A stretch of 63,167 nt of DNA, taken from NCBI GenBank assembly GCA_003153775.1, contig PMBI01000048.1:14769-77935 (forward strand), read 5' to 3'. Positions 32,907-41,104 of the stretch are shown here, piece after piece. This stretch comes from Syntrophaceae bacterium. GTDB taxonomy: Bacteria > Desulfobacterota > Syntrophia > Syntrophales > UBA2185. The stretch's first letter is position 1. Every line of letters starts with the position of its first letter. The notes beneath the pieces are model-generated. The model saw nothing but the letters and a program-made list of their open reading frames with translations. It had not been told where the DNA came from and ran no database searches. A program made the position numbers and the translations under genes.

Positions 32907-34307
32907 ATGAACCAAGGTCTGCGAGCGTATATAGAACACCTGGAAAGGGATATGCCGTCCCATATTCTCAGGGTTAAGAAGGAGATTTCTCCAGAGTTTG
33001 AAATTCCGGCTATCCTGCAGCAGGTCGAGTCCAGGAAGAAGCAGCCTGTTATCATCTTCGAGAAGGTCCGGAACCTGAACGGATCAATCTCAAAGCTGCC
33101 GGTCGTGATCAATCTTTTTGGCTCGAGGGAGAGGCTCGCAGATGCCATAGGGTCAACGGTAGAGAGGCTTCCCCTGGACTATATAGAGAAAGAGAAGCCT
33201 GTGCCTCCGGTCGTAATCGATAAGTCCAAAGCGATGGTCAAAGGCGTTATCCAGAAAGGCGATGATGTAGATTTGTATGAACTGCCAATCGTGACTCATC
33301 ATGAAATGGATTTAGGGCCATACTTCACCAGCCCCAGCGTCTGGATAAAAGACCCGGAGACAGGATGGGTCAATTGCGCAATCATCAGGATCTATGTCGC
33401 AGGCCCCAAGAGCCTTGTCGTAAATTTCAACGCGGCGCGTCACACAAATTATGTCTTCCAGAAATACAAGGCCCTCAAACGCAACATTCCTATAATCATT
33501 ATGATTGGACATCATCCTGCTTTCTATATGGGGGCGCAAACGAAGATCTTCACGGATGAACCGCAGATAATCGGCGGTATCATAGGCGAACCCGTCGAGC
33601 TGACCCCTTCCGAAACTTGGGGGAAGGACATGCTCGTTCCAGCACAGGCGGAGATCGTCATAGAAGCCGAAATGTCCTACGAGCAGGTTGATATCGAGGC
33701 GCCCTTCGGCGAATATACCCAGTATTACGGCGGCCAGCGGCTAAACCCCGTGACGTCGGTGAAAGCGATAACGCGGAGGAAAGACGCCTTCTATCTCGAC
33801 ATCATGCCGGGCCATGCGGATCACCTCCTACTTGACGCACCGATGATCGAGGCTTATCTTTATAACAGAATCAGGGCGGTGGTGCCGGGGGTTTTGGGGG
33901 TGCACGTACCTGTCTCAGGGACAGCGAGGCTCCACGCGTATATCCAGATCCGGAAGTCCAACGATGGAGAGCCTAAGACCGCCATAGCAACAGCCCTTAG
34001 CTCCGATTACCGGATAAAACATGTTGTTGTGGTGGATGATGACGTCAATATCTTTGATGATGAGCATGTGCTCTGGGCGATTGCTACACGATCACAGTGG
34101 GACAAGGACCTTGTGGTCATCCCCGGCATGATGGGCACGAGGTTAGACCCGTCGGGCAATGACATCTTGACGACAAAGGGCGGGATTGATGCGACCAAGC
34201 CTGTCGATCCCCGCGGCTTTGCTAAGAGGCTCTGCATACCTGAATCGGTGATGTCCAGAATAAGGCTGGAGGATTTCCTGGAGCCGGATGTCCTGAAACA
34301 GTTTTAG
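32907..34307 (+). CDS. ubiD: UbiD family (de)carboxylase, canonical active site (UbiD-B)
   Basis: About 466 residues. All principal UbiD landmarks align by eye with Fdc1: Asn and Arg in NCAIIRI (Asn168/Arg173), metal His in NAARHT, Glu in FTDEPQIIGG (Glu233) and both catalytic glutamates in EAPFGE (Glu277/Glu282), followed by YTQYYGG. It should therefore be an active prenyl-FMN enzyme served by the UbiX 12 kb upstream. A GAGGAG ribosome site precedes ATG 32907. It is followed 15 bases later by a small zinc-ribbon gene. The substrate is unknown; direction (carboxylation or decarboxylation) cannot be told from sequence. Confidence 0.92.
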   Translation: MNQGLRAYIEHLERDMPSHILRVKKEISPEFEIPAILQQVESRKKQPVIIFEKVRNLNGSISKLPVVINLFGSRERLADAIGSTVERLPLDYIEKEKPVPPVVIDKSKAMVKGVIQKGDDVDLYELPIVTHHEMDLGPYFTSPSVWIKDPETGWVNCAIIRIYVAGPKSLVVNFNAARHTNYVFQKYKALKRNIPIIIMIGHHPAFYMGAQTKIFTDEPQIIGGIIGEPVELTPSETWGKDMLVPAQAEIVIEAEMSYEQVDIEAPFGEYTQYYGGQRLNPVTSVKAITRRKDAFYLDIMPGHADHLLLDAPMIEAYLYNRIRAVVPGVLGVHVPVSGTARLHAYIQIRKSNDGEPKTAIATALSSDYRIKHVVVVDDDVNIFDDEHVLWAIATRSQWDKDLVVIPGMMGTRLDPSGNDILTTKGGIDATKPVDPRGFAKRLCIPESVMSRIRLEDFLEPDVLKQF

Positions 34308-34322
34308 ATAAAGGAGATTACC

Positions 34323-34496
34323 ATGGCAAAAGTGCATTACATAGAGTGTGCGGTGTGCGGAAAGGAATATTACCTGGACAGGATTCTTGCAGAGGTCGTC
34401 GAAGTAAACCCCAAGCAAAAGCTGAAGTGTCCATTCTGCAAAAAGGAATTTCACCTGGGCATGAAACGCAAGCAGGGGAAGGATGCGCGACCCTGA
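34323..34496 (+). CDS. Small Cys4 zinc-ribbon protein, possible UbiD accessory subunit
   Basis: A 57-residue protein with two CxxC knuckles, Cys9/Cys12 and Cys36/Cys39 (IECAVCGKE and KCPFCKKE), and a basic tail. It begins 15 bases after the UbiD-B stop with a very strong ribosome site (AAAGGAG). Known class I-type hydroxybenzoate/vanillate decarboxylases (VdcBCD type) carry a small Cys-rich D subunit of about 75 residues beside the UbiD-like C subunit; the similarity here is in size, Cys pattern and position, not demonstrated homology. Coding is well supported; the role is inference. Confidence 0.75.
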   Translation: MAKVHYIECAVCGKEYYLDRILAEVVEVNPKQKLKCPFCKKEFHLGMKRKQGKDARP

Positions 34497-34561
34497 AATT
34501 GTAAAAGAAAGACCACTCCATGAAATATGGTCTTTTGATTGAGAGGAAGGGCAGAAAAGCT

Positions 34562-36586
34562 ATGAAAAAGGTTATAACGAATTCACATTTTATTTTGGAA
34601 AAATGTATCGGCTGCAAAACATGCACCCATGTTTGCCCGACGAAGGCCTACACCCCATCCATGAGCCGGCCTCTGGAGAAGATCAAGGTCTCTCCTTGTA
34701 CCGTTCAATGTCCGATTGGAAACGACATCGAAGGGTTTAATTATCTGATCGGGCAGAAGAAATACCTTGAGGCTTATGATTTACTCCGGGAGACAAACCC
34801 GCTTCCCGGTGCTACGGGCCGGGTCTGTAATCATCCCTGCGAAAAAGAGTGCAACCGGATCGAATTTGACGAAGGCGTGTCGATCAAGTCTGTAGAGCGT
34901 TTTATTGCCGATACTGCCGTGAAGATGGGCTATAAGCCGGTCAAGCCAAAGGTGGTCCGGATGGAGAGCGTCGCCGTGGTGGGATCGGGACCGGCAGGTC
35001 TCTCCTGCGCCTTCCACTTGGGCCGGATGGGTTACCGTGTCACTCTTTTCGAGGGTGCTGAGAAGGCAGGCGGCATGATGCGTTACGGTATCCCGGAATA
35101 TCGGCTGCCGAAGCAGGTTCTGGATAACGAGATCAGATATATCGAAGAATCAGGAGTCGACGTCAAGACGAATACGCCTGTAAAGGACGCCAAAGAGCTC
35201 TTTAAGCAGGGATACAAGGCGGTTTTTGTCGCAACAGGTTCATGGGCAAGTCTTAAGGTCGGTGTTCCTGGGGAAGAAACCAAGGGAGTCTTGTCTGCGG
35301 TCGATTTCCTCACGAGGGCGAACTCTGGGGAAAAGGTGAAAATGGGGGACTGCGTAGCGGTCATCGGCGGCGGCAATGTGGCCATTGATTCTGCCAGGCT
35401 TTCCCGGCGACTCGGGGCCAAGGAGGTTCACCTGATTTGCCTGGAGTCCTGCGACCTGACCTGCAAAGACAGGATGCCGGCCCAGAATGTGGAGATCGAA
35501 CAGGCCGAAGGGGAAGGGGTTATCATCCATCCCACCCTGGGGGTTAGAAAGATATTAGCCGATCGGGGCAAAATCGTGGGTCTGGAAACGATCCAGTGTA
35601 CGAGCGTCATTAATGAACAGGGAAGATTCGCGCCGGAGTTTGGAGATGGCGCTGCCCCAACCATCGCGGCCGATATGGTGATCGTTGCGATCGGTCAGAG
35701 ACCGGACGATAAAGATTTTGTCGAGTTGGAGAGAAACCCCGGGAAAACTATCAAGATCGACGATATGACTTTCGAGACAAATATCAAAGGCATTTTTGCC
35801 GGAGGGGATGCAACCAAGGGGGCAGGCACCGTATCCGAGGCAATCGGTGCGGGCAAGAAAGCGGCTTTTGCCATCCATCGTTTCCTCGAGAAGGGGGATG
35901 CGCGCCAGGAGATTGCCGCGCGCGAGGTCGTGACTTATGAAGAGATGAATCGCGATTACTTCTATCCGGCGGCGAGGAACGAGACCGGTCATCTCGACCT
36001 GGGGCAGGCGGTCCTTTCATTTTCCGAGGTCAGCCTCGGCTACCAGGAGGACCAGGCCGTGAACGAAGCACAAAGGTGTTTCGGATGCGCTGCACCGCCC
36101 ACTTACACGTTCGCAGAGTGCAAAGGCTGTTTGAACTGCGTGGACCGATGTCCTGTATTCGCGATCACCATCGAACCAATACAGGAGCCTTATACCGTAG
36201 CCGTCGACGCCAGCGAGTTCGATCAAGAAGAGATCATGCGCATCTGCAAGAAGGTGCATATCCATCCGAAGCAGATCATCTGTTACTGCAATGTGACACG
36301 CGCTGAAGAGGTCGTTGCCGCCATTCTGAAAGGGGCCAAAACGCCTGAAGACATCTCCCGGATGACAGGGGCGCGCACCGGTTGCGCCGTCCTTTGCATC
36401 CAGTCAATCGTCAAACTTCTGGAGGCGTCCGGATTCCCGGTTACGTTGGGGGACACGCACCAGACCTATGGAAAGACCTTTACACTGTGGGACCTGGACC
36501 CCGAACTGAAGAAGAAGTATGAGCCACGGGGATTTCATTTTGATGATGACATTAAACTAATCGAAACTGTTTTTAAGAGTAAGTGA
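34562..36586 (+). CDS. GltD-like FAD/NAD(P) oxidoreductase with ferredoxin and BFD-like domains
   Basis: About 674 residues, multi-domain and soluble. In order: a [4Fe-4S] motif Cys15-18-21-25 (CIGCKTCTHVCP); a Fer4_20-type helical domain (CTVQCPIGNDIEG, CNHPCEKECNR) of glutamate synthase small subunits; FAD loop GSGPAGLS near 141; NAD(P) loop IGGGNVAIDSAR near 267; a second ferredoxin CKGCLNCVDRCP near 520; and a C-terminal BFD-like [2Fe-2S] motif (CYC...ARTGCAVLC) near 574-610. Such proteins pass electrons between ferredoxin and NAD(P)H. PadH-type flavoproteins do this for phenylglyoxylate oxidoreductase. The gene-fusion evidence at 43481 ties it to the oxidoreductase that follows. ATG 34562 is favoured; ATG 34520 is also possible. 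Confidence 0.88.
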   Translation: MKKVITNSHFILEKCIGCKTCTHVCPTKAYTPSMSRPLEKIKVSPCTVQCPIGNDIEGFNYLIGQKKYLEAYDLLRETNPLPGATGRVCNHPCEKECNRIEFDEGVSIKSVERFIADTAVKMGYKPVKPKVVRMESVAVVGSGPAGLSCAFHLGRMGYRVTLFEGAEKAGGMMRYGIPEYRLPKQVLDNEIRYIEESGVDVKTNTPVKDAKELFKQGYKAVFVATGSWASLKVGVPGEETKGVLSAVDFLTRANSGEKVKMGDCVAVIGGGNVAIDSARLSRRLGAKEVHLICLESCDLTCKDRMPAQNVEIEQAEGEGVIIHPTLGVRKILADRGKIVGLETIQCTSVINEQGRFAPEFGDGAAPTIAADMVIVAIGQRPDDKDFVELERNPGKTIKIDDMTFETNIKGIFAGGDATKGAGTVSEAIGAGKKAAFAIHRFLEKGDARQEIAAREVVTYEEMNRDYFYPAARNETGHLDLGQAVLSFSEVSLGYQEDQAVNEAQRCFGCAAPPTYTFAECKGCLNCVDRCPVFAITIEPIQEPYTVAVDASEFDQEEIMRICKKVHIHPKQIICYCNVTRAEEVVAAILKGAKTPEDISRMTGARTGCAVLCIQSIVKLLEASGFPVTLGDTHQTYGKTFTLWDLDPELKKKYEPRGFHFDDDIKLIETVFKSK

Positions 36587-36596
36587 GGTATATAAG

Positions 36597-38057
36597 ATGG
36601 GAAATACACTAAAACCTGCCGCTCCTAACAAGTCACAGTACTGCATTGCTCCGGAGCTGTTGAAGATGAGAGCCGCTGAATTGCCGGGGATGACCTCCCT
36701 GACCGTTCGGGAACTCATTCCCTCTATTCCCAAGCCCATTTTCCCGAGCGAGCGTGGGATTGAAGCGATCCGTCAGGCGACCCGCGATTCTCTGAACGGG
36801 GTTGATATGACCAAGATCAAGCCCGGGGATTCTGTCAACATCCTGGCGTCGCACCACGGTTTCACGCTCTATGGCGGGACTGCCTATGCGGAGATGATCA
36901 AGGTTACACACGATGTGATCGCGGAGAGGACCGGCAGCAAGGATATACGGCTGCGCGCTGGTGTGGGGCTGAGGTTCAGGGAGACAGAGGAGTACATCAA
37001 GAAATTCGGGCTTGACGAGCATTTCAAAGGGAAGGCCATGGGGATGACGCCCATTGATGAAGGTTTTCCCATAAAGACAGAGTTCGGCACCCTTTTTGGA
37101 CTTAAGAGGGCCTATGATGCAAAGTGGGTTATCCACGCCCACAACAATGATCTGCGGGAGCTCCACAACCATCGGATGCTCAACCGTATCGTCAAGCCCT
37201 TTGCCATGTCCTATGCGAGGATGGAGACCCGTTCCACATATCACCAGAACTTCGGTCCGAGATCGTCGAACATCATTCCCAGAGCTATGTTCACCTCGGA
37301 CTTCGTCCAGAGCAAGTTTGTCTTTTCCATCATGCTGAACGTTGCACCCAGCGGGATCGCCGAGGTCAGCGCGAACAACGATCTCTTGAAGCAGGACGAG
37401 TATATGGCGGTCGATACGTTGAGATGGTATGGAAAACTGCTTACCTTGCTGGAACACATCGACCAATGCAATGTGATCGTCGACGGTCCCATGCCCATCG
37501 GGTACATGAGAGCGGGCGGGATCGTGTACGACAATTTTGCAGGGCTCTCTGTGGATGAGTTCGATCTGGATCAGGGATTCCCGCCGTTTTCACGCTACAC
37601 GGAGATGTATTTTGACGAACTGGGCCATCGTCTTATCGAGCAGCTCCCTCCTTTGAATCCAGCCGTCAAATGGATGATCAACAACTACTGCATGAGCGGA
37701 CTGCCATGCACCTTCTTTTCCCAGCATGTTCCAACCGTTGTGGTGGGTCGCGCCATGGTGAACCATATGAACGCGGACCCGCAGAATCCCCAGTACATGA
37801 AATATGCGGTGATGACGGAAGGGCTGCAGGAGGCGGTCGACTTCGTGACGCGGGCGAGCGGTACCTCGAATATCCTCGTATTTGACGGTGCGGCAAACGG
37901 ATTCAACATGACCGAGCCCCTGGCCGATCTGCTCAAGTCCAAGGTCTCGGGCATTGAAGAGAAGGTGGAGGTAGAGTTGCTTCCGAAGTGGTGCCGTCAG
38001 CGCGGTCTAAGTGCTGCGGTGCTGAAAGACAAACAGGTAAAGGTTAGCAGGCAATAG
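36597..38057 (+). CDS. Uncharacterised protein, weakly LarA (DUF2088)-like
   Basis: About 486 residues, soluble, no signal peptide. The middle third resembles the N-terminal domain of LarA/DUF2088 in layout: a KPGDSVNILASHHG block, a RLRAGVGLRFRETEEYIKKFG block where LarA has its GxHR...E segment, and IHAHNNDLRELH where LarA has a catalytic His. The match is in order and spacing only, and the usual SDxTRP motif is not seen, so this is a weak call. The sequence is rich in His and Arg (HNHRMLNRIVKPFAMSYARMETRSTYHQNFG region). It lies between the GltD-like gene (10-base gap) and the first oxidoreductase, in the same operon. It could be a racemase/isomerase-like enzyme preparing the 2-oxoacid substrate. 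Confidence 0.4.
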   Translation: MGNTLKPAAPNKSQYCIAPELLKMRAAELPGMTSLTVRELIPSIPKPIFPSERGIEAIRQATRDSLNGVDMTKIKPGDSVNILASHHGFTLYGGTAYAEMIKVTHDVIAERTGSKDIRLRAGVGLRFRETEEYIKKFGLDEHFKGKAMGMTPIDEGFPIKTEFGTLFGLKRAYDAKWVIHAHNNDLRELHNHRMLNRIVKPFAMSYARMETRSTYHQNFGPRSSNIIPRAMFTSDFVQSKFVFSIMLNVAPSGIAEVSANNDLLKQDEYMAVDTLRWYGKLLTLLEHIDQCNVIVDGPMPIGYMRAGGIVYDNFAGLSVDEFDLDQGFPPFSRYTEMYFDELGHRLIEQLPPLNPAVKWMINNYCMSGLPCTFFSQHVPTVVVGRAMVNHMNADPQNPQYMKYAVMTEGLQEAVDFVTRASGTSNILVFDGAANGFNMTEPLADLLKSKVSGIEEKVEVELLPKWCRQRGLSAAVLKDKQVKVSRQ

Positions 38058-38224
38058 GCTCTGCATCCTGAATAGATCGACTCAAGATAGCGACCTGAGA
38101 GGGATGCGCCAGCGGAGCATCCAATCCCTATTGAGGGGAGATATTTCACTGCCGGCGGTTTTTCGAGAAGGGGATTCCTGCCCGGCCATCAGGCAGGCGC
38201 AAATAAGAAATGGAGTGGAAGCGA

Positions 38225-38773
38225 ATGTACGAAATCAGGTTTCATGGAAGAGGAGGACAGGGCGCGGTCGTAGCATCGACGGTTCTCGCCTCCGCCTTCT
38301 TCAAGGAAAAGAAATTCGTTCAGGCTTTCCCGAACTTTGGGGCTGAGAGAAGAGGTGCGCCCGTAGTCGCCTTTACGCGCGTGAGCGACCATGAGATCAG
38401 GGAGAGATTCGGAATCTATGAGCCGGACTGCCTGATCATTCTTGACTCAAGCCTGACCAGAAGGAAGGGCATTGCCGAGGGTCTGAAAGAAGGCCACTGG
38501 ATCATCATCAACAGCGATAAGAAACCGGAGGAATATGTTTTTCTGGGCCTCTATCGCGTGGCTACACTGGATGCGAACACCATCGCACAGGAGCACGGCC
38601 TGGGGAGCTCATCCGTTCCGATCGTCAATACGACGATCCTCGGTGCGTTCTCAAGGGCAACCGGGATGGTCGCTATAGAATCGATCATGGATGCCGTGCG
38701 CGAGAATGTACCAACACATCCCGAGGATAATGCCAAGGCCGCCCGGGAGGCTTATGAGAAGGTGGTTTTTTAA
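38225..38773 (+). CDS. 2-oxoacid:acceptor oxidoreductase gamma subunit, set 1
   Basis: About 182 residues with the gamma/PorG/IorB fold: FHGRGGQGAVVASTVLASAFF at the N-terminus, PNFGAERRGAPV, and VNTTILGAFSRATGM. This domain binds CoA in the four-subunit enzymes. ATG 38225 is favoured by a GGAAG 6 bases upstream over ATG 38210. The 167-base gap before it carries two hairpins (around 38103-38124 and 38176-38196) without T-runs, so some independent control is possible. Confidence 0.92.
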   Translation: MYEIRFHGRGGQGAVVASTVLASAFFKEKKFVQAFPNFGAERRGAPVVAFTRVSDHEIRERFGIYEPDCLIILDSSLTRRKGIAEGLKEGHWIIINSDKKPEEYVFLGLYRVATLDANTIAQEHGLGSSSVPIVNTTILGAFSRATGMVAIESIMDAVRENVPTHPEDNAKAAREAYEKVVF

Positions 38774-38805
38774 GTAGAGTAATCTTGCATCAAGAGGTTG
38801 ATTAA

Positions 38806-39090
38806 ATGAAAAAGCGATATAGCCTGAAATCCTTAGATACGTTGCCGATCACAGCCATCTCCTTCATCACCACAGAAGGAAACGAAACCGGTGAGTGGCG
38901 TTCACAAAGACCAATCCTCGATCAGGAAAAATGTAATCGCTGCGGCCTTTGCTGGATGTACTGTCCGGATAACGCGATCCATGCGGAGGGCGGTGCATTT
39001 CAAATCTCCTACACTTATTGCAAGGGTTGCGGAATCTGCGCGAAAGAGTGTCCCAGAGGAGCCATTTTGATTGAGAAGGAAGAAAGATGA
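38806..39090 (+). CDS. 2-oxoacid:acceptor oxidoreductase delta subunit (2x[4Fe-4S] ferredoxin), set 1
   Basis: A 94-residue PorD-type ferredoxin. An N-terminal docking strand (AISFITTEGNETGEWRSQRP) is followed by two cluster motifs, CNRCGLCWMYCP and CKGCGICAKECP. It relays electrons from the thiamine enzyme. Its stop overlaps the alpha ATG. The same docking strand heads the flavoprotein fusion at 43481, a key clue to how the second set is built. Confidence 0.93.
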   Translation: MKKRYSLKSLDTLPITAISFITTEGNETGEWRSQRPILDQEKCNRCGLCWMYCPDNAIHAEGGAFQISYTYCKGCGICAKECPRGAILIEKEER

Positions 39091-40232
39091 AGAAAGTTAT
39101 TTCTGCCAACCAGGCCGTCTCGTATGCTGTTCTGGCCGCTAAGGCCCAAGTCATTGCAGCGTATCCCATCACCCCTCAGTCTTCCATAGTGGAGATGTTG
39201 TCCGGGTTCTGTGCAACGGGAGCTCTTCAGGCCAAGTTCATCAACGTGGAGTCGGAGCATTCCGCCATGGCCGCGTGCATTTCCGCGTCAGTGATGGGGG
39301 CCAGAACATTCACGGCAACAAGCTCCCAGGGGCTGGCGCTGATGCATGAGTTGCTGCATTATGCCTCAGGGTTGCGGCTCCCGATAGTCATGGCAAACGT
39401 CAACAGGGCGCTGGCAAGCCCTTTCAATCTGAAGGCGGATCTCTCCGACAGCCTCTCCCAGCGGGATACGGGTTGGCTGCAGTTCTACTGTGAGAGCGGC
39501 CAGGAGGTCTTTGACACAATCATTCAGTCCTACAGGATATCGGAGAAATTACTGCTTCCTGTCATGGTCAATCTGGAAGGGTTCATCCTTTCTCACACCT
39601 ATGAGATAGTTGACCTTCCGGAGCAGAGCCAGATAGACCTCTTCCTCCCGCCCGCGCCCGCCCGGGAGTGCCTCGACGTTGATAATCCCTGCATGTTCGG
39701 GTCAACGACGGATTACTATATCAATTTCCGGTACAAGATGCATCAGGACATGGAGGAGGCCAAGACCTTCTGCAGTGAAATCGATGCCGAATTTAAAAAG
39801 GTGTTTGGCCGGGATTATGGTCTCGTCTCAACCTATCTCTGTGAAGATGCCGACCTTATATTGGTTACAGCAGGAACAATCGCCGGTACATGCCGCGTCG
39901 TTGCCGACCGCTGCCGGGCTAAGGGAATGAAGGTGGGCGTCCTCCGGGTCCGCATGTTTCGTCCTTTCCCCGGAAAGCAGATCTGTGAGCCGCTTCGAAA
40001 AGCAAAGAAGGTGGCTGTGATCGACCGTGACTTCTCTCCCGGATGCGGAGGGATTTTTGCACAGGAGGTCAAAGCCTCCCTCCAGGGGATCAATTGTGGT
40101 CTGCCTGTTTATGAGTTTATCGCCGGCTTGGGAGGCAAGGATGTGACCGATAAAGACATTGAATTAATCATTGAACAAACGCATAAGATGCCGAACCGAG
40201 GAGAAAGCACATGGATAGGCCTGCTCAAATAA
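39087..40232 (+). CDS. 2-oxoacid:acceptor oxidoreductase alpha subunit, set 1
   Basis: About 381 residues, PorA-type. AAYPITPQSSIVEML near the start, ESEHSAMAACISASVMGARTFTATSSQGLALMHELL and SLSQRDTGWLQFYCESGQEVFD are family blocks lining the thiamine site; the C-terminal transketolase-like domain contains RVRMFRPFPG and AVIDRDFSPGCGG. Together with beta it oxidatively decarboxylates a 2-oxoacid to acyl-CoA. It is separate from beta, unlike IorA. The substrate is not deducible; Glu/Gln and aromatic residues near SQRDTGW could be compared with PadG. Confidence 0.93.
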   Translation: MKKVISANQAVSYAVLAAKAQVIAAYPITPQSSIVEMLSGFCATGALQAKFINVESEHSAMAACISASVMGARTFTATSSQGLALMHELLHYASGLRLPIVMANVNRALASPFNLKADLSDSLSQRDTGWLQFYCESGQEVFDTIIQSYRISEKLLLPVMVNLEGFILSHTYEIVDLPEQSQIDLFLPPAPARECLDVDNPCMFGSTTDYYINFRYKMHQDMEEAKTFCSEIDAEFKKVFGRDYGLVSTYLCEDADLILVTAGTIAGTCRVVADRCRAKGMKVGVLRVRMFRPFPGKQICEPLRKAKKVAVIDRDFSPGCGGIFAQEVKASLQGINCGLPVYEFIAGLGGKDVTDKDIELIIEQTHKMPNRGESTWIGLLK

Positions 40233-41101
40233 AATTCCCTATACCCGAAGAGGAGCTTGTTTACTCAGGACATACGGCCTGCCCCGGCTGTGGAGCCGCG
40301 CTGGCTATGAAGTATGTATTGAAGGGACTGGGTCCGAGAACCATTATTGTCATTCCGCCCTCGTGCATGGGGACCATTGCCGCGGGTTTCCCTTTTTCTT
40401 CACTCAAGATTCCTGTCCTCAGGATTCCTTTTGAATCGACGGCCATATCGGCTTCAGGAATTCGGGCGGCCCTGGATGTCATGGGCAAGGAAGACATACA
40501 TGTCCTCGCGTGGGCCGGCGACGGAGGCACGTTTGACATTGGCCTTCAGGCCCTGTCGGGATCGGCCGAGAGAAATGACAATATCATATACGTCTGCTAT
40601 GATAATGAAGGTTATATGAATACGGGGATTCAGCGAAGCTCTTCAACCCCTGCGGGCGCCTGGACGACTACGACTCCCGCCCCCTTCGTGAAAGATACGC
40701 CCAAGAAGGATATCGTCCGCATCATGGCCGCGCACAACATCCCTTACATTGCGACGGCCTCCATCGGCTATCCCGCCGACCTGATCAGGAAGGTGAAGAA
40801 AGCGAAGGAGATAGGGGGCACGAGGTTCATCCTGATCTTTTCTCCCTGCCCAACAGGGTGGCGCTATTCTCCGGAGATGACGATCAGGCTTGCCAAGCTG
40901 GGCACCGAGACAGGAATATTTCCCCTTTATGAAATTGAAAACGGGGAGAAGTACACCCTGAGTTCCAAACGGTCGGAGAAACCGCTCCGGGATTATTTCG
41001 CCCTTCAGGGACGCTTCCGCAATCTCACGAAAGAGAACCTCCAGCAGTTTGAAGAAAGAGTGGAGAAGGAACGGGAATATCTGAAGCGTCTGGCAGGTTA
41101 A
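40211..41101 (+). CDS. 2-oxoacid:acceptor oxidoreductase beta subunit (TPP-binding), set 1
   Basis: About 296 residues, PorB-type. The first cluster ligands are in GHTACPGCGAAL; the thiamine diphosphate motif is WAGDGGTFDIGLQALSGSAERN, followed by YDNEGYMNTGIQRSSSTPAGAWTTTTP. The start overlaps the alpha gene by 22 bases, so expression is coupled. It is strongly similar to the set 2 beta subunit throughout, marking a local duplication. Confidence 0.93.
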   Translation: MDRPAQIKFPIPEEELVYSGHTACPGCGAALAMKYVLKGLGPRTIIVIPPSCMGTIAAGFPFSSLKIPVLRIPFESTAISASGIRAALDVMGKEDIHVLAWAGDGGTFDIGLQALSGSAERNDNIIYVCYDNEGYMNTGIQRSSSTPAGAWTTTTPAPFVKDTPKKDIVRIMAAHNIPYIATASIGYPADLIRKVKKAKEIGGTRFILIFSPCPTGWRYSPEMTIRLAKLGTETGIFPLYEIENGEKYTLSSKRSEKPLRDYFALQGRFRNLTKENLQQFEERVEKEREYLKRLAG

Positions 41102-41104
41102 ATA

